A DNA stretch of 64,000 nt from Lachnospiraceae bacterium (GTDB taxonomy: Bacteria; Bacillota; Clostridia; Lachnospirales; Lachnospiraceae), in assembly GCA_021153185.1 (NCBI GenBank), contig JAGKTY010000007.1:1-64000 (forward strand), written 5' to 3'. A program made the position numbers and the translations under genes. Position 1 is the first letter of the stretch, and every line of letters starts with the position of its first letter. The notes under the pieces are model-generated. The model did no database searches, was not told where the DNA came from, and saw nothing but the letters and a program-made list of their open reading frames with translations. Positions 42,058 through 50,048 of the stretch are shown piece after piece.

Positions 42058-43323
42058 TCATTCCACAAAAGTCTTCCTAGCATTTTCGAATCCTCCCTTC
42101 TTTTCTTCAAGCAGTCTGATTTCCTTTATAAACAAAATACCAACCGATACAATCACAAGCGCAACACCCGCAAAAGCAATGACGCTCCCCGCGCCTCTTC
42201 CTACGCTGATTTCACTGTTTTTTGCAATTTGGTCGGCCAAAAAGCCACTGCATCCGTATGCAATCACATATCCAATCTGGGACAAAAATCCGACAATTCC
42301 CCAAACGCGTCCCTGCAGCTCGATTGGTGTATTTGTCCGGACCAGATAATCCAGACAGTTATTCGCAAAAGGCAGCATCAGGAAAAATCCAAATCCGGAA
42401 ACCGTGATTGGCACGATGTGTTCAAATATGCCAAATCCAAAGATACATACCCCAGCCAGTGCCAGTGACAGACTGAGCACTTTTACATAACCTGCTTTCA
42501 AACCGTGTATTCCAAGAAACAGACTGGATACAAGCATACCGCTTGCGCATATGGTCTCTGCAATGCCCAGCGTTTTCGCATCCGCTATAGACAAAATAAG
42601 CGGTTCTGCCAAAATTTGAAACACACCGATAAACAGTGTCAGGAGCGAAGAGACGATAACAAGCAAAAACACGCCTCTTTTTTCCCGGATAGCATGCCAT
42701 CCGCCAAGCATGCTTTCTTGAAAAGAAAGCCGTTTTGAACACACTTCTGTTTTGATTCCCCTCCTGACGGCAAATGTTGAAATTACGGTTAAAAGAAACG
42801 TACAAATGTCAATCACAAGCAAAAGCTTCACATCACTGACAGACAACAAGATACCTGCAATCACCGGAGAAACGAGATATCTGGCACTTCCTGCAAGAGA
42901 AACGAGCCCACTTGCCTTTGAATACTCATCAGCTGTTAACAAATCAGAAACTGTCGCCTTATATGCAGGGTCGAGCAAGGAAGAGAACACTGCCGATACA
43001 AATACACCTATGCAAATCTGAAATAGCGAAGCCTCACCCTTCATCATGCAGATCAGAATAAAAAGAATTCCGCATCCGGAAAACCCGTCACCGAGCATCA
43101 TGAGTAATCTTCTGTCATACCTGTCTGCCAAAACACCTGCCGGAACACTCAGCAAGAGCGTTGGAAGAAATCCAAGCAAGGTAACAAGCGCCATCCCCGC
43201 TGCACTTCCTGTTTTCTGAAACACATACACGCCGAGTCCAAAGCTGGTTAATCCGCCTCCTATGGCAGATATCAATTGACCCGCCCACAATAATAGAAAC
43301 CGTTTAAAATTTGAATGATTCAT
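42058..43323 (-). CDS. MFS exporter (MFS_3/EntS-like)
   Basis: Twelve-helix major facilitator protein of 421 residues. Motif A reads GVLADRYDRRLLMM, the N-terminus is typical of MFS_3 exporters, and the ELQGRVWG signature between helices 10 and 11 supports the family. Such pumps export macrolides, siderophores or other small molecules. ATG 43323 has GGAGGG upstream; the frame is open eight codons further. It is controlled by the TetR gene upstream through a shared operator motif. Confidence 0.88.
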   Translation of the reverse strand: MNHSNFKRFLLLWAGQLISAIGGGLTSFGLGVYVFQKTGSAAGMALVTLLGFLPTLLLSVPAGVLADRYDRRLLMMLGDGFSGCGILFILICMMKGEASLFQICIGVFVSAVFSSLLDPAYKATVSDLLTADEYSKASGLVSLAGSARYLVSPVIAGILLSVSDVKLLLVIDICTFLLTVISTFAVRRGIKTEVCSKRLSFQESMLGGWHAIREKRGVFLLVIVSSLLTLFIGVFQILAEPLILSIADAKTLGIAETICASGMLVSSLFLGIHGLKAGYVKVLSLSLALAGVCIFGFGIFEHIVPITVSGFGFFLMLPFANNCLDYLVRTNTPIELQGRVWGIVGFLSQIGYVIAYGCSGFLADQIAKNSEISVGRGAGSVIAFAGVALVIVSVGILFIKEIRLLEEKKGGFENARKTFVE

Positions 43324-43346
43324 TTCTTCCCTCCACTCTTCTTGCA

Positions 43347-43363
43347 ACCGACAGTCTGTCGGT
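43347..43363. promoter_or_regulatory. TetR-type operator before the MFS gene
   Basis: Perfect palindrome ACCGACAG-T-CTGTCGGT. A related site occurs before the tetR gene at 44102-44118. Confidence 0.75.
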
Positions 43364-43369
43364 AATATG

Positions 43370-43422
43370 TTAAAAAAATACGTAACACTCCAGAACCATT
43401 GGCATGGCTCTGAATTGTTACA
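43370..43422 (-). terminator. Terminator between tetR and the MFS gene
   Basis: Stem CAGAGCCAT/ATGGTTCTG extended by GTAACA/TGTTAC, followed by seven T on the minus strand. Confidence 0.75.
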
Positions 43423-43439
43423 AAATTGACCATAAAATA

Positions 43440-44087
43440 TCAGAGTAGTTCCTTCCTTTCATTTCTGTAAAACATCGGAAGCATCGCTTCGCGCAGACTT
43501 CCGCTTTGCATATGAAATAAAACTTCCACATTACTGATAAAAGCAAGTACCTTTCTCATTTTGACTTCCTCAGGATACGCTATGGAATCGTCAAATACCG
43601 TATTTGCATACAAAAGCAGCATCTGTATGGTATCCTCCGGGTAATCTGTCTGCATCAGATTCTGTGAGGCGCCGTCTTCTATAATCCTAACAAAAAGCGG
43701 CACCAATTCATTTAACAGCTTTTCCTGCATTTTGGCATGCATGAGTGCGTTCTGTGGTTTATGAACCTGCTCTAAAATCATATTGCCGGTTTTGGTATCT
43801 ACATTGGCTGCAAGAACCGTCTTTGTTAACCGCTCCAAAACAGGCACAGACGCATCAAGTGCAATCGCGCCTGCCTTTCTGATCGTTTCATCGAGGATTC
43901 GATCTATCATTGCATCCAAGATATCTTCTTTGCTTTTGAAGTGATAATACAGCGTCCCCCTGGCAATTCCTATCTCGGTCAGAATATCATTTGTGCTTGT
44001 ATTGTCATAGCCGTTTGTACAAAATAACCTTTCTGCAACATCCAGGATTTCATTCCGCCGCTCCGCTGCTTCTTTTACGATTCTCAT
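43440..44087 (-). CDS. TetR-family repressor of the adjacent exporter
   Basis: 215-residue TetR protein. The helix-turn-helix is at about 25-50 (TSTNDILTEIGIARGTLYYHFKSKEDIL) and a ligand-binding domain fills the rest. It lies upstream of the MFS gene on the same strand. Its own upstream region has ACCGACAG-G-TTGTCTAT, an imperfect copy of the operator before the MFS gene. This implies joint repression relieved by a pump substrate. AAGGGG precedes the ATG at slightly long spacing. Confidence 0.87.
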   Translation of the reverse strand: MRIVKEAAERRNEILDVAERLFCTNGYDNTSTNDILTEIGIARGTLYYHFKSKEDILDAMIDRILDETIRKAGAIALDASVPVLERLTKTVLAANVDTKTGNMILEQVHKPQNALMHAKMQEKLLNELVPLFVRIIEDGASQNLMQTDYPEDTIQMLLLYANTVFDDSIAYPEEVKMRKVLAFISNVEVLFHMQSGSLREAMLPMFYRNERKELL

Positions 44088-44101
44088 GATACACGCCCCT
44101 T

Positions 44102-44118
44102 ACCGACAGGTTGTCTAT
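44102..44118. promoter_or_regulatory. Imperfect TetR operator before tetR
   Basis: ACCGACAG-G-TTGTCTAT; the left arm is identical to the operator at 43347. Confidence 0.6.
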
Positions 44119-44172
44119 AACCAAAATAGCATACAAAACGCACGTTGTAAAGAGGGTATTTTTCAGCCCCGG

Positions 44173-44499
44173 TTACTCCTTTCCGTCGCTATTTTCATCT
44201 GTCTTTTTTTTGATACAGCTTCCGATTGCCAGGCCAATCAGCATTCCAAGGCAGATACCTAAGCCGGAGTTGTTATTGATAGAACTTCCTATCGCAGTGC
44301 CCATACACATTCCAAGACACATTCCCTCCGTTCCGTAATTGTCATCATCCTGCTTCTCATCCGTATTCTCACTTTGATTGTCGTTAGGATTCCCGCTCAT
44401 ACTTTTTTTCGCAGCACTTCTGGCAAAAAAGATAGCCAGCAAAAGTCCCATTGCAACCCACGGCAGAGCCGCCCGTATAAAATAAAATATGTTTACCAT
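44173..44499 (-). CDS. Small membrane protein with Gly/Cys-rich helices
   Basis: 108 residues: one N-terminal helix (about 8-28), an Asp/Asn-rich hydrophilic loop, then two short helices with GMCLGMCMGTAIGSS and GICLGMLIGLAIGSC, a glycine-zipper repeat. No family is recognised. GGAG precedes ATG 44499. It follows the alpha/beta hydrolase gene by 14 bp and is probably co-transcribed. Confidence 0.65.
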   Translation of the reverse strand: MVNIFYFIRAALPWVAMGLLLAIFFARSAAKKSMSGNPNDNQSENTDEKQDDDNYGTEGMCLGMCMGTAIGSSINNNSGLGICLGMLIGLAIGSCIKKKTDENSDGKE

Positions 44500-44513
44500 C
44501 TTCCGTTCTCCTT

Positions 44514-45533
44514 TCAATCACTGAATGATACCCTCTGTATAAAATCCAGGCAATCGGCATTCAATCGCAATAGCTGTTCTCTCGCATCTACGGTGCATTT
44601 CGTCTGGTCGAGCAAACGTGCCAGAGGCGGAGATGCCAGAGACAAGTCGCATAAGCTCATATGATTGGTCCCTTTGTAATATATATTCTCATAATTATCG
44701 TTATCGCTCTCGAGAAATTTCACATTATTGCGATATTGCTTCCACTCATGCAAATGGGAATAGCTTGCATCAGAATAAACATGCAAGACCGGCATCTCAT
44801 AATCCGACTCATCCATAATGTACGCTCCGTCTGCTACACCTTTGATATCATACATGCAAGGCGACTCCAGTGCGATAACACCAACGATGTCCTCTCTGAT
44901 TCTTGCCATTCCAAGGGCTGTCGAACCACCCGCTGAGTGTCCGATTGCGACAAACCGGTTCGTATCTGCACTTTGAAAGCGTTCGGAATCCTGTGCTGCT
45001 TTTTGCACAAAATCATCCATTACAACAGAAAGATCCGTCATTCTAAGTTCCATCCATTCTGCAAATAACTTTGCAGCTTCTTCCGGTTTCTCCTGTGGGT
45101 CCATTCCGCTCATTGCATTTATGTAGTCCATGCTAACTTTTTGTTTTTTTCCGTTTGAATGTAGCGAATCAAACGCGTGTCCCGGATGACTGACCGCCAG
45201 AACGACATACCCATAACTGGCCAATTCTCTGTATAAGCTCCGATTGTTATCGATTGTTCCGCAGGAACCATGCGAAGCGATTACCACAGGTAATTTTGTT
45301 TTTGCATCATATGCTTTCGGATACCAGAGACGTACCTGTACCTCCCTGAGGCTTCCATCCTTCAAAAATGGATCTTCCTTATCCTCCGTCACCCAATAAT
45401 CCTCGCTGTCAATTTCGTATTTTCCTGTAATTTCAAATTCATCATAAGGCGGAAAAAGAATTCTCTTTCCGATCAAAATAAGAACAATTATAATCGCAAT
45501 AACAATCAGTACAATTGTCATGGCTTTCTTCAT
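44514..45533 (-). CDS. Membrane-anchored alpha/beta hydrolase (PAF-acetylhydrolase-like)
   Basis: N-terminal membrane helix (about 5-24), then an alpha/beta hydrolase domain. The oxyanion segment is ASHGSCGT, the nucleophile elbow GHSAGG, and a late His is in KGTNHMSLCD, matching platelet-activating-factor acetylhydrolase II-like esterases of lipids. Length is 339 residues. AGGAGG precedes the ATG. The upstream 500 bp hold a hairpin array and no gene. Confidence 0.85.
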   Translation of the reverse strand: MKKAMTIVLIVIAIIIVLILIGKRILFPPYDEFEITGKYEIDSEDYWVTEDKEDPFLKDGSLREVQVRLWYPKAYDAKTKLPVVIASHGSCGTIDNNRSLYRELASYGYVVLAVSHPGHAFDSLHSNGKKQKVSMDYINAMSGMDPQEKPEEAAKLFAEWMELRMTDLSVVMDDFVQKAAQDSERFQSADTNRFVAIGHSAGGSTALGMARIREDIVGVIALESPCMYDIKGVADGAYIMDESDYEMPVLHVYSDASYSHLHEWKQYRNNVKFLESDNDNYENIYYKGTNHMSLCDLSLASPPLARLLDQTKCTVDAREQLLRLNADCLDFIQRVSFSD

Positions 45534-46034
45534 TGAAAAATCCTCCTAAGTTTATGCCTTCGTTACTCGTGGCGCATTTTGTCATTTCCCACTTGGCATT
45601 TATCCGGTCTGCGCATTTATCCTCGCCTACAATTTCTTTCATTCTAAAAAATACCCACTGGTCATCATTTTTTTCTCTCAGTTGGTATGTTTTGCTTTTC
45701 CTAGCCCCGCTCCATTTTTCCTGCGGGGCTTATTTCTCCAGTTTCCTCATATAGGCCCCGTCTTCCTTTTCTATCTCTTTCCCTGCGGGGCCTATTTCCT
45801 TATTTTGCTTTTCCTAGCCCCGCTCATCTTTTCCTGCGGGGCTTTTTTCCTTGTTTTGCTTTTCCTAGCCCCGCTCATCTTTCCTTGCGGGGCTTATTTC
45901 TCCAGTTTCCTCATATAAGCCCCACATATCTGTTATGTCGATTTCAATGTGAAACTTCATAACAAATACATCTTCAATCTGTCTATATAAGATTGAATCA
46001 TTGGATTCGCAGGATGTCCTCCCATTTTGGACCA
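45534..46034. other. Gene-free interval with hairpin array
   Basis: The 500 bp between the hydrolase start and the TetR stop hold no convincing gene. The array at 45690-45925 and the REP-like element at 46029 are listed separately. On the plus strand the array gives a spurious hydrophobic frame. Confidence 0.7.
45690..45925. repeat. Tandem array of four GC-rich hairpins
   Basis: Stems AGCCCCGC/GCGGGGCT at 45703-45730, 45816-45843 and 45867-45894, and TAGGCCCCG/CGGGGCCTA at 45752-45794. Units share leader TTTTGCTTTTCCT; units 1 and 4 share the tail TATTTCTCCAGTTTCCTC. A partial AAGCCCC follows at the right. The minus strand is almost all purine between stems. It looks like successive duplications of a terminator-like unit. 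Confidence 0.85.
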
Positions 46035-46057
46035 CTAACCCCGTCCCCTAGTGTCAC
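46029..46057. repeat. REP-like hairpin, copy 1
   Basis: Core AACCCCGTCCCC (46037-46048) in a loop closed by CACTA/TAGTG. The TetR stop and the codons of its last residues (TRGRG) lie in this element. Confidence 0.7.
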
Positions 46058-46646
46058 ATGCATATACATTCGCAAAGTGTTCGAAATGTTTTTGAATTTT
46101 CTCTATGACCTCTTTTTCTCTCTCGGGTTGACGGTCATACATATGAATGAGCAGCGAAACCGGCGACACAAACTCCAATGCCACATATTCCGGATCATCT
46201 TTTTTTAGGATTCCCTTATCCATCAATGCCGCAAACATTCCCGTATACAATTGCTGCAGATTTTCGAGATGATATCGGGTCGTCAGCTCTGCAATACGCG
46301 CACTGCGAAACTGCTCCATCGCAAAAATCCGCCTCGTTTTTTTGACAATATCATCATGCATTGTGAATGCAAGCCTTTGCATGGCATCCGCAATTAACGC
46401 ATCCATACTATCCGGCAATTCTTCCGCTTTTGGATGTAACCCAAACCCTTCTCTATAGTGGGAAGCAACCATTTCTATCATAGAGTTAAAAATATCTTCT
46501 TTCCCTTTGTAATGCCTGTAAAGAGAAGGCCCCTTCAATCCTGCTTTTTCTGCAATCAAATCTACTCCCACTCCGTCATACCCCTTTTGTGCAAACAAAT
46601 CGAGTGCAGCATACAGTATTCTTTCTTTTGTCGAATTGCCCTTCAT
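46035..46646 (-). CDS. TetR-family regulator
   Basis: 203-residue TetR protein with the helix-turn-helix at about 25-45 (VDLIAEKAGLKGPSLYRHYKGKEDIF). The target is unknown; the hydrolase gene downstream or self-repression are candidates. ATG 46646 has GGAGGA upstream; the longer frame is unsupported. The last five residues are encoded by a REP-like repeat. A quasi-palindrome lies inside its promoter. Confidence 0.85.
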   Translation of the reverse strand: MKGNSTKERILYAALDLFAQKGYDGVGVDLIAEKAGLKGPSLYRHYKGKEDIFNSMIEMVASHYREGFGLHPKAEELPDSMDALIADAMQRLAFTMHDDIVKKTRRIFAMEQFRSARIAELTTRYHLENLQQLYTGMFAALMDKGILKKDDPEYVALEFVSPVSLLIHMYDRQPEREKEVIEKIQKHFEHFANVYACDTRGRG

Positions 46647-46679
46647 GTTCATTCCTCCATATGTACAACCCTTTTTCAC

Positions 46680-46709
46680 ATTATAGCTAACGGTCGTTCG
46701 CATTGTCAA
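46680..46709 (-). promoter_or_regulatory. TetR promoter with operator in spacer
   Basis: TTGACA (46704-46709), 18-bp spacer, TATAAT (46680-46685). The spacer contains GC-T-AACG-GT-CGTT-C-GC (46686-46701), a symmetric site suited to autorepression. Confidence 0.75.
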
Positions 46710-46893
46710 CCCATATTCGAATGATATACCTTCGTATGCACAATTTGCATACACCTCAAAAATGCCAACAAGTTTTTTGCTTCAGTAGACAATTTCATTT
46801 AACCTTCCAAGAAGCAAAAATTCGCAAAACCCTTTTACAGATTTTGCGATCAAAAATGCTCCTTACCAAACCGGCTAACAGGTCATGCTTCTA

Positions 46894-47424
46894 TTATTTT
46901 TCAGTGTAATGCGTCATGTCACAATGCTGACTTGAATCCACTTTCCAAGTGCCAATCAAATAACCTTCTTGAATTGCTGCAAGTGAAGCAACAAAACAAA
47001 CGCCGAACACACTATACCTCAGTTCCAAAACCCGCAGTGTAAACGGTAACGCAAACAACAACGCTCCGGTGACCTTATTCATCACCGAATGAACGGCAAC
47101 GAACGTTTTTTGCTTGATATAACCTAATATCATATTGAAGACCTTGATTGCGGCGATAACTGCAATCCAAATATACGTCCATCCTTCCACATGTAATACC
47201 GGAATCAGCTTAATTAGACAAACCACAACAAAAATAAAATCCGCTGCAGTATCAAACTTCGAACCAAACACACTGACAGAATTGGTTTTTCTGGCTACCA
47301 TTCCATCAATCATATCTGTCATTCCAGCAGCGATATACATGATATAAAATGAGATTGAGAGCGTCGGACAAAATAGCAAAACAATGCTACAAATGACCCG
47401 CAAGCCTGTTATCATATTTGCCAT
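46894..47424 (-). CDS. CDP-alcohol phosphatidyltransferase
   Basis: Integral membrane enzyme of 176 residues that joins a CDP-diacylglycerol (or CDP-alcohol) to an alcohol. The complete catalytic motif is present: DMIDGMVAR followed by FGSKFDTAAD (D-x2-DG-x2-AR-xn-G-x3-D-x3-D). Phosphatidylglycerophosphate synthase is likely by size, but the N-terminus is short and other head groups cannot be excluded. AAGGG precedes the ATG. Confidence 0.85.
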   Translation of the reverse strand: MANMITGLRVICSIVLLFCPTLSISFYIMYIAAGMTDMIDGMVARKTNSVSVFGSKFDTAADFIFVVVCLIKLIPVLHVEGWTYIWIAVIAAIKVFNMILGYIKQKTFVAVHSVMNKVTGALLFALPFTLRVLELRYSVFGVCFVASLAAIQEGYLIGTWKVDSSQHCDMTHYTEK

Positions 47425-47506
47425 ACTCTAACACCCTTCCGAACACGCAATCCGTGAATGTCCAAATGGTTTCTTCTGCGAAATTCTAAGACAAATTCTG
47501 CGCGCA

Positions 47507-47860
47507 TTACCCATGCAATTGTTCCTTCCACTCTGCTTCCCTGAAGCCCACAAGTACAATGTCATCTTTTATAACGAGTGGCCTTTTTACAAGCATTCCA
47601 TTCGTAGCAAGAAGCTCTAACTGCTCCTCCTCACTCATCGTAGGAAGCTTGTCCTTCAGCTTCATTTCTTTGTAAAGAAGTCCGCTTGTGTTAAAAAACT
47701 TCTTAAGCGGCAGCTTGCTCTTTTCGTGCCATGTCTTTAATTCCTCATACGTTGGTGCATCGTCTACAATATGACGCTGTGTATACGCAATTTTGTTTGC
47801 ATCGAGCCACTTTGCGGCTTTCTGACAGGTTGTACATTTTGGATAACATATAAATAACAT
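47507..47860 (-). CDS. ArsC/Spx-family thioredoxin-fold protein
   Basis: 117 residues with CTTC at positions 9-12 (YPKCTTCQKA) and the conserved KRPLVI late in the fold. This is the YffB/Spx-like ArsC superfamily. Spx regulators also have a CxxC but a different C-terminus, and true ArsC enzymes act with glutaredoxin. A thiol-redox or arsenate-reductase-like role is probable. GGAGG precedes the ATG. The YbaK-like gene lies 15 bp upstream. Confidence 0.82.
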   Translation of the reverse strand: MLFICYPKCTTCQKAAKWLDANKIAYTQRHIVDDAPTYEELKTWHEKSKLPLKKFFNTSGLLYKEMKLKDKLPTMSEEEQLELLATNGMLVKRPLVIKDDIVLVGFREAEWKEQLHG

Positions 47861-47875
47861 TTTCTTTTCTCCTCC

Positions 47876-48427
47876 TTATGCTTCTCCGTTCCCAAGCGTT
47901 ACGGCTATGAAGTCATGATGCACTGCTTTCGTAAACGTGCCGAACACATCTGATGTTTTTATCCTTAGGCTCGATGTGTTGATACACGGATGACAACCAA
48001 AGTATTCTTCCGAAAGAACATCCTCATCTACAAGGAGCTGCACATGGTTTTCTTTGTCATTCATAAGGCCAAGCACGCTGACCGATCCCGGTGTAATATC
48101 GAGATACTGCTCCATAAACTCCGGCGTAGCAAACGAAAGCCTTGAACTGTTAATCTGTTTTGAAATCTCCTTTGTCTTAAATTTCTTATCACTCCGAATT
48201 GCCAGCAAATAAAACTTGGTTTTCTGCGCGTTACAGAGAAATAGATTCTTACAGATGACAGCAGGCGAGAGCATTTGGTCTATCTCGGCACACGCTTCCA
48301 TTGTTTCTGCCGGCTCATGGTCAACTCTTTCGTATGCAATCCCAAGCCGATCTAACAAATCATATGTCCTGATTTCTTTTGCGAGTCTGTTTGAACTATC
48401 CTGTGGTCTTCCTTTTTCCAGTATCAT
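47876..48427 (-). CDS. Prolyl-tRNA deacylase-like (YbaK/ProX) protein
   Basis: 183-residue protein of the aminoacyl-tRNA editing superfamily (INS-like/PrdX). The conserved Lys in AVICKNLFLCN and the segments LLAIRSDKKFKTKEI and GSVSVLGLMND match ProX proteins, which hydrolyse mischarged Ala-tRNA(Pro). It acts in the cytoplasm. The ribosome site is weak (AAGAAG). It is followed by the ArsC-like gene. Confidence 0.85.
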   Translation of the reverse strand: MILEKGRPQDSSNRLAKEIRTYDLLDRLGIAYERVDHEPAETMEACAEIDQMLSPAVICKNLFLCNAQKTKFYLLAIRSDKKFKTKEISKQINSSRLSFATPEFMEQYLDITPGSVSVLGLMNDKENHVQLLVDEDVLSEEYFGCHPCINTSSLRIKTSDVFGTFTKAVHHDFIAVTLGNGEA

Positions 48428-48513
48428 TGCATTGTCTTCTTTCTGTCTCTTTTTCTATTGTTATATTTTGCTATGTTTTTGCATTTTTCCGAATTCCATT
48501 CTTCAGTGAAATT

Positions 48514-49263
48514 CTATTTTACGAATCGGTCAAAAACATACTCCGTTTCCGATGACAAATCATCTCTAAATACATAACCAAGTCTATCAAAAAACTTTAA
48601 TTCCTCTACGTTATTGATGTCATTTTCTGCCATATATCTAACCATTTCTCCACGTGCCATTTTCGCATATGTTCCTTTGGTTACCATCCTGTCTGCGGAT
48701 AATTCGCAAAATGTTATTGTAATAAAATTATCTTCTTTGGAACAATATTTTTCGATGCATTTCGAATATTCCTTTGATGCAAGATTGACAATCATTCCAC
48801 TTTCATCTCTCACCGCATGATATAGACTATTGCCCCAGTAATCATATAGATTCTTTGCATTTCCTATCGATGCTTTTGCCTGCATTTCCAAACGATATGG
48901 TGTCACGCCATCCATTGGTTTTAATACACCATAAAATGCTGATAATATTCTTAAGTGTTCCTGCACATATTCAAAATGCCCATCTTCAAATACTGCGGGT
49001 GCCATATACTGATATGCGATTCCCTCATAAGCCAAAATTGCCGGCGTAAGATATTTATACAAATCCATAGTTTCCAGACGTTCCATGTTTTGTTTCGCAA
49101 TTTTATCATTACACTTCCAAAGTTCTTTTAGTTCCTCATATGACTTCCTTTTTAACCATGCTAATATCTGATTTGTCTTATCAAGGAAAACCGGCAATCC
49201 CATTGACTCTAAGGATTCCGTATCTGTATTCATCTTTTTGGCAGGAGATATTATTATCTTCAT
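48514..49263 (-). CDS. yaaA: Peroxide stress protein YaaA
   Basis: 249-residue DUF328/YaaA protein; the start MKIIISPAKKM and the segments AFYGVLKPMDGVTPYRLEM and NLYDYWG are diagnostic. In E. coli YaaA limits free iron and protects against peroxide damage. Its ATG overlaps the stop of bcp by 4 bp, so both are translated together as a peroxide-defence unit. Confidence 0.93.
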   Translation of the reverse strand: MKIIISPAKKMNTDTESLESMGLPVFLDKTNQILAWLKRKSYEELKELWKCNDKIAKQNMERLETMDLYKYLTPAILAYEGIAYQYMAPAVFEDGHFEYVQEHLRILSAFYGVLKPMDGVTPYRLEMQAKASIGNAKNLYDYWGNSLYHAVRDESGMIVNLASKEYSKCIEKYCSKEDNFITITFCELSADRMVTKGTYAKMARGEMVRYMAENDINNVEELKFFDRLGYVFRDDLSSETEYVFDRFVK

Positions 49264-49718
49264 TCACTTAACTCCTGCAACATTTTTTCAGGATCATCTG
49301 CCGCTTTAACCTTATCATTTGCTCTAACAATGATTCCCTGCTCATCAATGAGATATGTTGTTCTAACAACGCCCATAGATATCTTGCCGTAATTCTTCTT
49401 TTCTTTCCATACATCATACTTCTCAATGACTGTTCGTTCCGAATCGGATAACAGTGTAAAAGCCAGTCCATATTTCTCCTCGAACTTCTTATGAGATGCT
49501 ACAGAATCTTTGCTTACACCAAGTATTACTGCCCCCTTCTCTGTAAACATAGGATATCGTTCAGAAAATCCACAAGCCTGCTTTGTACAGCCCGGTGTAT
49601 TATCCTTAGGATAAAAATATAAAATAACGTTTTTTCCGGCATAATCACTTAATTTATGCATCACTCCATTCTGATCCGGCAATTCAAAATCCGGTGCCTT
49701 TGTACCTACTTCTAACAT
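49260..49718 (-). CDS. bcp: Thioredoxin-dependent thiol peroxidase (Bcp/PrxQ)
   Basis: 152-residue peroxiredoxin. Peroxidatic Cys in TPGCTKQACGF with the resolving Cys five residues on, as in PrxQ alpha-type enzymes. It reduces H2O2 and organic peroxides using thioredoxin. ATG 49718 has GGAGG upstream; the 6 codons before it are unsupported. It overlaps yaaA downstream. Confidence 0.93.
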   Translation of the reverse strand: MLEVGTKAPDFELPDQNGVMHKLSDYAGKNVILYFYPKDNTPGCTKQACGFSERYPMFTEKGAVILGVSKDSVASHKKFEEKYGLAFTLLSDSERTVIEKYDVWKEKKNYGKISMGVVRTTYLIDEQGIIVRANDKVKAADDPEKMLQELSE

Positions 49719-49804
49719 GTTTGTCCTCCATTTCATTATGATTTGAACTGTCTAAAATATGTATCTTTTATCGATTATACGCGATTCATCTATTCCTTTT
49801 AAAA

Positions 49805-49834
49805 TGAACCCCAAACCCCGTCCCCTAGGTCCAC
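49805..49834. repeat. REP-like hairpin, copy 2
   Basis: Core AACCCCGTCCCC (49814-49825); flanks TGAACC and GGTCCA pair with one mismatch. Confidence 0.65.
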
Positions 49835-49878
49835 TTATCGCAAAGCATTATATCACAGATTTCAACAAGTTGGAACGG

Positions 49879-49898
49879 CATTGGGTCAGACCCCAATG
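49879..49898. repeat. Short inverted repeat CATTGGG/CCCAATG
   Basis: Seven-base-pair hairpin with loop TCAGAC, starting three bases from the stop that ends the receiver remnant. Confidence 0.6.
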
Positions 49899-49900
49899 TC

Positions 49901-49987
49901 TTATTCTTCTCCAAGCGTCAACTCGATTCCCTGATTGATTGATATGTCATCTTCAATGATATAAATGATGTTCTTCTTATTTTCCAT
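49901..49987 (-). pseudogene. N-terminal remnant of a response regulator
   Basis: From ATG 49987 the frame reads MENKKNIIYIIEDDISINQG then IELTLGEE and a stop. This is the first strand, acidic pair and first helix of an OmpR-type receiver domain. No receiver or output domain follows; a GC-rich inverted repeat begins right after the stop. A 3' deletion is inferred. Confidence 0.65.
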
Positions 49988-50048
49988 TTTCCCCGGGCAA
50001 CCTTTCTTTCATTAGATTGCATAGCACTGATTTGTTATAGCATAGTAT

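Larger units (their letters stand above)
49737..50048. other. Intergenic stretch with repeats and a gene remnant
   Basis: No intact gene. It holds a REP-like copy (49805), a short inverted repeat (49879) and the start of a lost response regulator (49901), each listed separately. Confidence 0.7.

Noticed and set aside
45682..45918. Open frame of 78 codons on the plus strand, rich in Phe/Leu/Pro
   Set aside because: It is created by the tandem hairpin array; codons repeat with the array units and there is no ribosome site.
45690..45925. CRISPR array
   Set aside because: Units are hairpins with pairing arms and shared linkers, not constant repeats with unique equal-length spacers, and no cas gene is present.
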